A DNA stretch of 64,000 nucleotides from CAKKQX01 sp963734595 (GTDB taxonomy: Bacteria; Pseudomonadota; Gammaproteobacteria; Burkholderiales; SG8-41), in the NCBI GenBank assembly GCA_963734595.1, contig CAVTHV010000037.1, positions 124,001-188,000 on the forward strand. Reading direction: 5' to 3'. Positions within the stretch are counted from its first letter, which is position 1. Each line of letters starts with the position of its first letter. Position numbers and translations under genes: made by a program. This document shows, one piece after another, positions 8,728 to 17,613 of this stretch. The notes beneath the pieces were generated by a model. That model was given only the letters and a program-made list of their open reading frames with translations, made no database searches and had not been told where the DNA came from.

Positions 8728-8841
8728 GAACGCAAAGGACGCGAAGGACACAAAGGAAAACCGACATCCTTACGGCAGGAATACTCAATATTTACTTTGG
8801 TCCTTTGCGTACCTTTGCGAACCTTTGCGCCCATTGCGTTC
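8728..8841 (-). repeat. Inverted-repeat element 4, unit CGCAAAGGA
   Basis: The left arm 8728-8757 has three tandem imperfect copies (GAACGCAAAGGA, CGCGAAGGA, CACAAAGGA). The right arm 8800-8841 has four to five reversed copies (TCCTTTGCG, ACCTTTGCG twice, and degenerate CCCATTGCG), ending in GTTC that mirrors the initial GAAC. It fills the gap between shdrC2 and shdrB2. Confidence 0.8.
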
Positions 8842-8847
8842 ATGCCG

Positions 8848-9618
8848 TTAACGGCGCGCCAGCGCCTTCTGCTCTTCCACGTACTGCCGCAGCACTTCGC
8901 CGGTCCTGCCCCACGACTTGGTGCGCGGCTTGAACACCATCATGAGCCCCATCTTCATGGGCCCGGTTATCGGCATGCGCGCAAGGAATTTTCCTATTTT
9001 GCCCTGCCTGAGCAGCGGCCACTTGTTCATGCGCGCCACCATGATGCCGAGCCAGCCGTTCTTCACCAGCTCGACGATGTCCTGTCCGGTCTTCTTGAAA
9101 AAATTGCCGATGACCTCGGTATCCTCGATGCGGCCGCGCGCGAGGCACTGGCGCGCGAATTCCTCGTCGAACAGCGTCGAGCTCGATTTCGGCGCATGCC
9201 CCTCGTCTTCCATCCAGTGCTGCAGCGCCTTCATCACCCCCTCCGGCCGCACGTCCTTGGGGCAGATGTTGGTGCACTTGTTGCATGACACGCACTGCCA
9301 GATGATGTCCTTGTCCTTGAGCAGCTCGTCCTTCATGCCGAGGTTGACGAGATAAATCCAGTAGCGCGGGTTGAAATCGGTGTTGATCGCGTACATGGTG
9401 CAGGAGTTGGTGCACGAACCGCACTGCCAGCAGCGGTGCACGTTTTCGCCGCCGCCGTAGCCCTGGATGGTCTTGTAGAAATCCGGATCGTAGTCGCTGA
9501 TGTAGCGCGGCTTGATCATCGTGTTCCAGTGACCCGACACGTCGACGCCGTCCACCACCAGCTTGTCGCTGGTGATCAGTTGGTCGGGCGCGATCAGCGA
9601 TTTTTCATGTATAGGCAT
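8848..9618 (-). CDS. shdrC2: sHdrC2, ferredoxin-like iron-sulfur subunit
   Basis: A 256-residue HdrC-like protein with two 4Fe-4S motifs: Cys63/66/69/73 (CWQCGSCTNSC) and Cys109/112/115/119 followed by Pro. It would relay electrons between sHdrB2 and the flavin subunit. The C-terminal half is basic and helical. It is intact, and starts 26 bases after the hyp gene stop. The only weak point is the lack of a clear Shine-Dalgarno site before the ATG at 9618. Confidence 0.9.
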   Translation of the reverse strand: MPIHEKSLIAPDQLITSDKLVVDGVDVSGHWNTMIKPRYISDYDPDFYKTIQGYGGGENVHRCWQCGSCTNSCTMYAINTDFNPRYWIYLVNLGMKDELLKDKDIIWQCVSCNKCTNICPKDVRPEGVMKALQHWMEDEGHAPKSSSTLFDEEFARQCLARGRIEDTEVIGNFFKKTGQDIVELVKNGWLGIMVARMNKWPLLRQGKIGKFLARMPITGPMKMGLMMVFKPRTKSWGRTGEVLRQYVEEQKALARR

Positions 9619-9643
9619 AACAAAATTCCGATAATCCTGTCTA

Positions 9644-10505
9644 TCAAGCCGTCTTCTTCACGCGGCGGCGGCCATCCGCGCGCGGCGGGTCGATGCCGAG
9701 CAGTTTTTTCACCTGCTCGTGCGCCGGCGTGCCGCGGCCGAAATCTGCGCCCAGGCCGCCTTCGGTGACCGAGCGGAAATAAGTGGTGTAGGCCTGGGCC
9801 TGCACCAGATCGATCCAGAAATGCACGTCGCGGTAAATGCCCTCTTCGCGCGATCCGCTCCGCCAGCCACTTGCGCGCGCCCTCGAACGATTCGGGGCTG
9901 TTGGCAACCGGTATTTCCATCGCGCCATCGCTGCCGCGGATGAATTCGCGCAACGCGCCGCTTTGCGTTCCCTGGTCCCATACCCAGCGCGACATCAGCG
10001 GATATTTCTCCGGGTCGCCGAAATGCACGAGCTCTGCGGCAAAATCCCAGGCCGCGCGCCGCACTTTCGCCGCCGCCCTGATGCTGTCGCGGTCCATGCC
10101 CGCCGCACCCGGCATCGCATCGACGAAACCCTGCATGCGCTGCGCCAGCGGCGCATTGCCCCACAGCAATTCGCTGACCCGGGCCGTCACCTGCGCGGCA
10201 CCCAGCGCCCCCAGCGCCGGAAAAACACGGCGCCGCGCCGTAAACACCAGATCGAGCAGGGACTCGAAATCGTCCAGCGTCAGTCCGCCGCCTGAACGCT
10301 CGATCAGCGCGGCATACGCGTGCTGCTTGGCGCCGAGAGCCGCGAGATAACCCTCGATGCCGCCGTCCTGCGCGGCATTTTCAAGCAGCTTCGCGAAATG
10401 CTGCTTGAACAGGCCGCGGTCGAGCGCGACCGGCAGCTCCGCCGGCGCGATCTGATCGGTGACAGCGGGCAATGCCGCCTCCGGCCGTTTCCTGAACCAG
10501 AGCAT
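9644..10505 (-). CDS. sHdr-associated conserved protein (Hyp); one frameshift
   Basis: The conserved protein always encoded between shdrA and shdrC2, about 286 residues after repair. It starts MLWFRKRPEAALP, with the ATG overlapping the shdrA stop (TGATG). It is mostly alpha-helical with no Cys-cluster motif. Near 9850 one extra base in GATCGCGCGAAG breaks the frame; the continuation EEGIYRDVHFWIDLVQ ends at 9644. Family members belong to the sHdr complex; their biochemical role is not settled. Confidence 0.8.
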
Positions 10506-11555
10506 CACGCCGCTTTTTGCGTTACCGCGCTCAAATCACCGACCGCGCGCATCGCCATCGCCAGGCCGTGCGAAATACTGGTGTCGATGTCTTCCGGGGC
10601 CAGCGCGGCGCCGCCGACGTAAATGCCCTGCCGCGTGCTGGAAAAGCTGCTGGTGTACTGCTCGCCGCGGTCGAGGAAACCGTGTTTCTCGAGGCCGACG
10701 CCGAACACTTTCGCGATCTCCGGATTGTCGAGATTGGGGTCCATGCCGATCGCGTGCACCACCAGGTCCATCGGGATCACGATCGGGCGCTTGACCAGGG
10801 TGTCCTCGCCTTTGACCAGCAGCCGCTTGTCCGGACCCTGCGTCACTTCGGCGATGCGCGCCTTCACGAACTTGGTGCGGAATTCCTCCTGCGCCCGCCA
10901 GTAGAACTTGTCCTCGTACAGCCCGAACGTGCGGATGTCCATGTAATAAATGAACACGTCGGTCGAGGGCGAGAGTTCCTTGATCTCCATCGCGAGATTG
11001 GTCGACACGGTGCAGCAGATCTTCGAGCACCACTCGCGCCCGATCTGGCGGTCGCGCGAGCCGACGCACAGCAGGATGCACACGCGCTCCGGCGTGCGGC
11101 CGTCCGAGGGGCAGGCGATCTTGCCCGCGCTCACCATCTGCTCGACCTGGGTGGTGGTCACGACATCCTCGTAGGTGCCGAAGCCCCACTCGGGTTTGTT
11201 GATCGAATCGAAATGCGTGAAGCCGGTACCGAGGATGATCGCGCCGGCATTCACGGTCTGGCCGTTGGACAGCGTCGCGGTGAAATTGCCGAAGCCGCCG
11301 TCGACCCTGGCGACCTTCGTGGCTTTGTGTATCGTCACCCGCGCGTCGTCCTCGACGCGCTTGACCATGCGGCCGATCGCGTCTTTCGCCCACTCGCCCG
11401 AGGGCACGAGCTTCGCGTAACCCGAGAGGATCGGCGCGCCGCCGAGCCTGGTCTCCTTCTCGACCAGCACCACCTTCCTGCCGAGTCGAGGCCACGCCCG
11501 CCGCAGCCGACAGGCCGGTCGGCCCTGCGCCGACCACCAATACCGTATCGTTCAT
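10505..11555 (-). CDS. shdrA: sHdrA, FAD-containing subunit; one frameshift
   Basis: About 349 residues, the compact sHdrA length, much shorter than methanogen HdrA. The N-terminal Rossmann motif VVGAGPTGLSAA binds FAD. A Cys-rich segment (CVGSRD ... EWCSKICC, about residues 145-165) provides an iron-sulfur site. A C-terminal segment (YVGGAALAPEDI) completes the flavin domain. Near 11490 an extra A (TCGACTCGG for TCGCTCGG) splits the start from the rest. In the complex it would be the electron-bifurcating or NAD/quinone-linked flavin core. Confidence 0.88.
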
Positions 11556-11637
11556 CTAAAAATCCTTTCAAAAACAACGCACTATATCTATTCCGCGCCT
11601 GAGCACGCCGCGCCGGCCGGCGCTTCTGCGGTCCAGG

Positions 11638-12976
11638 CTAGGCGCTGATGGCGAGCGCCGGATCGTACAGATACTCGATCCTGCCGGCCTCGACTTCCTT
11701 CAGATAGGCCTCGAAATTCTTCTTCGCCGCGGTCCAGGAAATGCCCATTTTCTCGACCACTTCCTCGCACGGGCTCGCGTGCCACTGCAGTTGCACGATC
11801 TTCAGCGGGTCCGCGCCGCAGGCGAGCGCGGCGAACTGGATATCGGCCATGATCGGCACCGAGTAGTTCTGCTCGTGCGCCTTGCCGATCCACTGGTTCT
11901 TGTCCATGGTGGTGATGCAGCCGGTGTCGATGCCGAGCATCACGTCGGCGTTGGCCTCCTCGCGCGCGACCTTGATCTTGCGGTCCATGGTGAAGGAACG
12001 CGTGAACTCGCGCTCGGAAATGATGTGGCGGAAGCCGAAACCGCAGCAGTCATACCACGTCGAGTAGTCGATGACCTGCGCGCCCAGCGCCTGCGCCACC
12101 GAAGTGCCGACCGCGGTGCGGTTGCCGCCGAGCACGGTCGGATCGTAGATCGCATCCTCGTGCACCATCTTGTAGTAATGGCACGCGGTGTGCACCGTGG
12201 CGCGGATCTTGGAGACGTCGATGGTCTGCAGCTCGGAAGCGATGCGGTTGCGCATCACGTGCACCCATTCCGAGTAATGCACGATCTCCTCCGGGATCAC
12301 CAGCTTGCCGTCGACCAGCCGGCCGAGCTTGCCGAGGATTTTTCTGACCTTGTCGCGCAGCTTCGGCCGACTCGATCAGGTATTTGCGCACTTCCTTGTA
12401 GTTGCCGTAGGACGTGCCGCAATGGACCAGCGGAAAGAAGTGCCCGGTCTCATGCCCGTGCTGCTTGCCCGAGACATACGCCTGGTGAAAATTGCGCAGG
12501 AACACCGCGGCGAGCGACTCGAGATTGCCGATGCCCGAGCCGTGGTAATTCCACGCGGTGCACGAGGTCTGGTCGGTCTCGTCCAGATAGTCCCGGCCCG
12601 GAACCATGCCGAGCTTGTTCATGGTCCACAAGAGCGCGGTCGGATAGCCGGGGATGTTGCCGCACTGGCCGCACGACTTGTGGTGCCAGAGCTGCATGGT
12701 GGGAATTTTCTTGTTCCAGCCGAACAGCGTCTGCACGTTGACCGGCTGGTGCGCGTCGGTAATGCGGTGGACGACGATCTCGCCCTCCTTCTCGAGCTGC
12801 CACATGTGGTCGCGCACGTCGTCCATGCGCTCGCTGAGATCGATGGTGCGGCGGTCGACATGCTTGCGCACCCATTCCGTCGCCTTTGCCGCGTCTTCCG
12901 GCGCCAGGTTGGTGGGTTGAAAAAAAGTGCCGTGCCCGGCGATGCCGGTGCCGTCGCTGGGATACTGTTGTGTCAT
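11638..12976 (-). CDS. shdrB1: sHdrB1, CCG-domain subunit; one frameshift
   Basis: About 445 residues after repair, longer than sHdrB2. It has one atypical cysteine cluster (KSCGQCGNIPGY) and CCG-type motifs (TACHYYK, WYDCCGFGFR, GIDTGCI). The frame break near 12366 is an extra A in GCCGAAGCTG. The ATG at 12976 follows GGAGG, and the shdrC1 stop (12979-12981) lies just upstream. The sHdrC1-B1 pair is taken to form the second substrate site of the complex, beside C2-B2. Confidence 0.87.
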
Positions 12977-12978
12977 GG

Positions 12979-13738
12979 TCAACTCCTCCGGACGAGACTG
13001 GTCGTCCTGTTCGCCTGTCTTGCGCAGCTTGCCTGCGCTTCCTGTCCGGCTAATCCTTCTCCGCCCGCGCCTCCAGCAGTCTCCTCATACTCTCTCCGCT
13101 TTTCCTCGATGAAGTCTTCGATGACGTCGAACAGGTTTTCATCCATCGTTTCGAGCGATTTGAGCACGCCGGTCATCTCCCAGATCGTGTACATCTCGAC
13201 CGAGGTCTTGAGCGAGACTTCCCACGCGGTGTCGGTGGTCTGCAGCGTGCGTATCGGGATCGCCTTGCGCAGCGTCTTGAGGTTGCCCTCGACCTTCTGG
13301 ATATTGGGGCCCCAGTCGGGAAAATGATCGGGCTGGATCATGTCGGGCGAAAGCTGGTTGCCGGTCGTGATGAGCTTCAGCATCACGCGCCCGAACGGCC
13401 GCAGCACGTCTTTCGCCGACTGCATGCCGTGCTTGATCGCGACTTCGCGCATGATCGCCACCAGGCCGCCGGGCGAATTCTTGAACGGGCAGCGCGCGGC
13501 GCAGGTCATGCACTGCGCGCACGCCCAGATCTTCTCCTGCATCGCATCGTAGATCTGCTCGACGTTTTCGGTCCACAGCAACTGCACGATTTCGCGCGGG
13601 CTGTAGTCGTAGAAATGCGCGGAGGGACAGGTCGCCGTGCAGATGCCGCAGTTGAGGCACCCGTTCAGCTCATGGTCGTAGCGCAGGTCGCTCTTGATGT
13701 CCTCGAATGACTTCCTGCATTTCCGCGTAAGTGGCCAT
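12979..13738 (-). CDS. shdrC1: sHdrC1, iron-sulfur subunit; one frameshift
   Basis: About 252 residues after repair. Two 4Fe-4S motifs are visible: CLNCGICTATCP and CAQCMTCAARCP. The start MATYAEMQEVI is joined to DIKSDLRYDHELNG by removing an extra T near 13712. The C-terminal tail is Glu/Gly rich. It is the first structural gene of the sHdr operon, directly after tusA. Confidence 0.87.
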
Positions 13739-13762
13739 GCGTCAACCCCGGCGTCGCCGCGG

Positions 13763-13990
13763 TTACTTTCGCTTCATGAAAAAAATGAACTCCTTGTCGG
13801 CCGTATCGGACGACAGCAGTTCGTTGCCGGTCTGTTTCGAAAACGCCTGAAAATCCTTCACCGAACCGGGATCGGTGGCAACGATTTTGAGCACCTGGCC
13901 GCTCGTCATGTCGGTCAGCGCTTTCTTGGTCCTGAGAATGGGCAGCGGGCAATTCAGGCCCCGCGCGTCGAGTTCCTTGTCAAATTGCAT
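13763..13990 (-). CDS. tusA: TusA sulfur carrier protein
   Basis: A 75-residue TusA-family protein with the persulfide-carrying cysteine in the N-terminal CPxP motif (Cys14, RGLNCPLPIL). TusA brings sulfane sulfur, ultimately from thiosulfate or SoxYZ, to the sHdr machinery, usually in exchange with DsrE proteins. A GAGG site precedes the ATG. It is the promoter-proximal gene of the operon, 24 bases before shdrC1. Confidence 0.92.
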   Translation of the reverse strand: MQFDKELDARGLNCPLPILRTKKALTDMTSGQVLKIVATDPGSVKDFQAFSKQTGNELLSSDTADKEFIFFMKRK

Positions 13991-14031
13991 GAGAGATCCT
14001 CACTATATGAATTAGTTTTCCATTAAACTCT

Positions 14032-14060
14032 AATATACGGTGAATCAATTTAAGCCGCAA
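14032..14060 (-). promoter_or_regulatory. Likely promoter of the tusA-shdr operon
   Basis: On the minus strand TTGCGG (14055-14060) and TATATT (14032-14037) are spaced 17 bases apart, about 42 bases upstream of the tusA start. The sequence just after the -10, TATTAGAGTTTAATG, is a loose inverted repeat that could be an operator. The remaining gap to 14435 shows no convincing gene. Confidence 0.5.
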
Positions 14061-14435
14061 GGCGTTAGCCTATTCCCCCCGAGCCCGCTGCCTGACGCGG
14101 CATACGAAATTCATGCGATGGCCATTTTCCTGCGACTCAATTCGATTATAAACGCATGGCAAAGCACTGCGCTGCCCGGTAACGAATATGATAGCCCTAT
14201 GATTATCATGGTTATGAGCCGCTTTAAGTTACTTGATTGGACTTGGAAATCGGCATGCCGGTTTCTGCTTGATGGCGGCCCGCAGGCGCCTGATGGATGA
14301 CGCGCAGGTTATTCTGTTGGCCAGCTTCTGCCCGACCGTCGTGGCGAGATGGACCAGCATAAAGAATAATGACAATGCCGGCTCAGCGTCGCGCCGGCAA
14401 CGTAGGCCACAAGTAAACCCTTGTACTGGAAAGCA

Positions 14436-14741
14436 ATGGACAAGACCGACTTCAAACCCGACACCCGCTGCACCATCACCTGGCAACCGCCCGATGGCAG
14501 GGCACAGCCGGCGAACATTTACGTCTACCGGGTCTACGACAACTTCCTGGTGGCGCGCCTCACCGGCGCCGACGGACTGCTGCGGAAAATCACGTATCCC
14601 GAAATTCTGAAAATCGTTGCGGCCAAAGAAGTGGGCGCCGACCGGCGTTACTGCGTGCCCTCCCAGTTGCTGGACGAGCAGACGTGGCGCGACCGCGTGG
14701 TCATGGCCCACTACTCGAGTTCACCACAGCTCGGCAAGTAG
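14436..14741 (+). CDS. Conserved-looking hypothetical protein
   Basis: A 101-residue soluble protein starting MDKTDFKPDTRCTITW, read divergently from the sHdr operon. It has no signal peptide or membrane segment, and its beta-rich N-terminal half could be a PilZ- or SH3-like barrel, though I cannot name the family. GGAAAG lies 4-5 bases before the ATG; an upstream in-frame TTG at 14421 is possible. It converges on the kinase gene, ending 24 bases from its repaired stop. Confidence 0.55.
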   Translation: MDKTDFKPDTRCTITWQPPDGRAQPANIYVYRVYDNFLVARLTGADGLLRKITYPEILKIVAAKEVGADRRYCVPSQLLDEQTWRDRVVMAHYSSSPQLGK

Positions 14742-14765
14742 CGGGCCAACGCGCAGACGCGCGCG

Positions 14766-16062
14766 TCAAAAGACGCTGATATTGCGGTCCGCCAGCAGTT
14801 GCGACAATCGCAGTGTTGGCCATGGTCAGACGGTCGACCAGCAGTTCGAGAAACGCGCCATGGAAATGGTGCCGGCACAGCTCCGAGGCCTGCGCCAGCG
14901 TCTCGGCCCGGATTTCGATCACCGTGACGTCGGAAATCGAAACGACGCTCGCCGAGCGCTGAAATTTCTGTTTGCCGAGATACGCCATTTCGCCGAAGCA
15001 CTCGCCGGCTTTCAGCACGTTGAGCAGACGCTCCTGCTTGACCACCTTGACCTCGCCTGTGGACAGGATAAAAAACGACGAGCCGACATCGCCTTCCTGG
15101 ATCAGCACCGTGTCCCGCGGGTGCTGGCGCCAGGTTGCGAGCCGCAGCACTTCCCACAGCTCGACATCGCTGAAATAGCGGAAAAACTCGAGCTTGCGCA
15201 AGGCGTCGAACTTCTCGCTCTCCAGCAGCCCCTCCCGCGGCGTGTGCTGCGCGCCGAGCGCCGACACCAGATCATGGGTCAGCTCCTCCCAGGTCTGGTA
15301 GCGGCTGGCCGTATTTTTCTCCAGCGCGCGTTTCACGATCACGTCGATCTGCGGCGGCACTTCGGGGCGGAACTCGCTCGGCGGCGGCGGATCGACGTTG
15401 ATGATCTGGTAGATCATGCTGTAATTGTTGGTGCCGTGAAACGGCAGCCTGCCGGTGAGCAGCTGGTACATCACCACGCCCAGCGAAAAAATATCCGTCT
15501 GATGGGTAAGCGGCTGCTCCTTGACCTGTTCGGGCGACATATACGCCGGCGATCCGACGCCCGTCACCTGGGTGGTTTCGACGGTGGAAGTCAGGGCGGC
15601 ACCAAAATCCGAGATCTTGATGTCGGCCTCGCCCGCCAGCAGGATGTTGGCGGGCTTGATGTCGCGGTGTATCACGCCCTGGCGCGCGGCATAATCCAGC
15701 GCGCGGGCGCATTTGAATATGATTTCGACGATCAGCTGAATCGGCAGCAGGTTTTCGACGCGCGTAAATTTCTCGAGCGTGGTGCCGTCGACATACTCCA
15801 TCACGATGTAGCTCGCCTCGTCATCGGCCACCGCGTCGTAGATGGCGACGATGTGCGGATGCGACAGCTTGCCGGCAAGCGACGCCTCGGTCACGAACAG
15901 CTTGCGGTAGCGCCGGCCGAGGTCCTTGTCGCCGAGCGCTTCGGGAAACACCATCTTGATCGCAACCCGGCGCTGCTGGAACGGGTCGACCGCCTCGTAG
16001 ACCACGCTGGTCGCGCCCTTGCCGAGTTCCCTGACGATTTCGTATTTGCCGATTTTTTTCAT
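14766..16062 (-). CDS. Ser/Thr protein kinase with C-terminal cyclic-nucleotide-binding domain
   Basis: Residues 1-270 form a Hanks-type kinase: GKGATSVVYEA glycine loop, VAIK lysine, HRDIKPANIL catalytic loop, DFGAAL. Residues about 300-425 form a cNMP-binding domain (FFRYFSDVELWEVL, LKAGECFGEMAYL). No transmembrane segment is seen. The frame slips close to the C-terminus near 14800; the repaired end SQLLADRNISVF stops at 14766 and removes an overlap with the opposing gene. The layout resembles a cyclic-nucleotide-regulated kinase. The adenylate cyclase and phosphodiesterase genes at 31-34 kb could supply and remove its ligand. Confidence 0.85.
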
Positions 16063-16216
16063 ATTCCCGGACGCCGCCGAATGCCTGAATTACCAGGCAA
16101 ACATCAATAGTATAAAGCCGATCCCGCCAAGGTATCTAAAACCCGGTCGCCGTGATAAGTTTAACGATCGCCCGATCGAAACACTTATCCCCCGATAGAG
16201 AAAAGCCTGCTGGCCC

Positions 16217-17570
16217 ATGAAAACCGACGACGACCTTCCACCCCCGGCGGTATCGCTCGGCGAGGCTTTCCGCTACTGGCTCAAGCTCGGGTTCATCAGC
16301 TTCGGCGGGCCCGCCGGGCAGATCGCGATCATGCACCAGGACCTGGTCGAGCGTAAGCGCTGGATATCCGAGCGCCGCTTCCTGCATGCGCTCAATTACT
16401 GCATGGTGCTGCCGGGCCCCGAGGCCACCCAGCTCGCGATCTACATCGGCTGGATGATGCATAAGACCCGGGGCGGCATCATCGCCGGCGCTTTGTTCGT
16501 GCTGCCCTCCCTGGTGATCCTGATCCTGCTGTCGTGGATTTACGCCGCGTTCGGCAGCGTGCCGGCGGTCGCCGGCATTCTCTACGGCATCAAGCCGGCG
16601 GTCACCGCCATCGTGATATTCGCCGCCTATCGCATCGGCTCGCGGGCACTGCAAAACGGCGTGCTGTGGGCGATCGCCGCGGCGGCATTCTTCGCCATTT
16701 TCGCGCTCAGGATCCCGTTCCCCCTGATCGTGATCGGCGCCGGCGTAATCGGTTATATCGGCGGCCGCGTCGCGCCAGACAAGTTCGCCACCGGCGGCGG
16801 CCACGGCGCAGCCGGCAAGCGCTATGGCGCGGCGCTGATCGACGACCATACGCCCACCCCGGAACACGCATTGTTCACGTGGCCGCGCCTCATCCGGGTG
16901 TGCGCGGCCGGCCTGCTGCTATGGGCCGCAGTCGATGGGAACGCTGATTGCGCTCACCGGCTGGCAAGGCACGCTCACCCAGATGAGCTGGTTCTTTACC
17001 AAGGCGGCGCTGGTGACTTTCGGCGGCGCCTATGCGGTGCTGCCCTACGTCTACCAGAACGCGGTCGAGCATTTCCAGTGGATCACCGGGCTGCAGATGA
17101 TCGACGGGCTCGCGCTGGGCGAGACCACGCCGGGACCGCTGATCATGGTGGTCACGTTCGTCGGCTTCGTCGGCGGCTGGGCGAAGCAGGTGTTCGGCCC
17201 GGACATGCTGTTCCTGGGCGGCGCGGCTGCCGCGATACTCGTCACCTACTTTACATTCCTGCCAAGCTTCATTTTCATCCTGCTCGGCGGACCGCTGGTC
17301 GAAACCACCCACGGCGATCTCAAGTTCACCGCGCCGCTGACCGGCATCACCGCGGCGGTGGTGGGCGTGATCCTCAACCTCGCGGTGTTTTTTGCGTGGC
17401 ACGTGCTGTGGCCGGGCGCGACGGAAACCGCACCGTTTTCCGGGCCGTTCGAATGGGCGACGCTCGCCATCGGCGCCGCCGCTTTCATCGCGCTGTTCCG
17501 CTTCAAGGCCGGCATCATTCCGCTGATCGGCGCGTGCGGCGCCGCCGGGCTGGTCCTCACGTTGATTTGA
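16217..17570 (+). CDS. chrA: ChrA-family chromate/anion transporter; one frameshift
   Basis: About 450 residues with two homologous CHR halves. Each half has the typical start (FISFGGPAGQIAIM and VTFGGAYAVLPYV) and a proline/glycine-rich substrate motif (LPGPEATQLAIYIGW and ETTPGPLIMVVTFVGF). About 10-12 membrane helices are expected. The frame breaks near 16932 (extra A in GCCGCAGTCG), in the linker between the halves. Members export chromate, but the true substrate in environmental bacteria is often unknown. Confidence 0.85.
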
Positions 17571-17576
17571 TCGCAG

Positions 17577-17598
17577 GCGGATTCGCGAAGGAATCCGC
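17577..17598. terminator. Hairpin between convergent chrA and M48 protease genes
   Basis: A perfect 8-base stem GCGGATTC/GAATCCGC around GCGAAG in the 43-base convergent gap. It has no T-run, so it is only terminator-like. Confidence 0.4.
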
Positions 17599-17613
17599 AG
17601 TACAGGCTGCGCG

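Noticed and set aside
6618..8841. CRISPR arrays
   Set aside because: Units are 8-9 bases, tandem and without spacers, and they face each other as inverted arms.
10517..11602. 361-codon plus-strand frame in the sHdr operon
   Set aside because: Shadow of shdrA, driven by GC bias at third codon positions.
7257..13738. Methanogen-type heterodisulfide reductase
   Set aside because: The flavin subunit is only about 350 residues, there are two B-C pairs, the Hyp gene lies between A and C2, and tusA, dsrE and lbpA are linked; all are sHdr features.
14040..14300. 86-codon plus-strand frame between tusA and the small unknown gene
   Set aside because: No ribosome-binding site, overlaps the tusA promoter, and its composition is unlike the neighbouring genes.
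16136..16867. 243-codon minus-strand frame
   Set aside because: Antisense to chrA, with only charged low-complexity residues.
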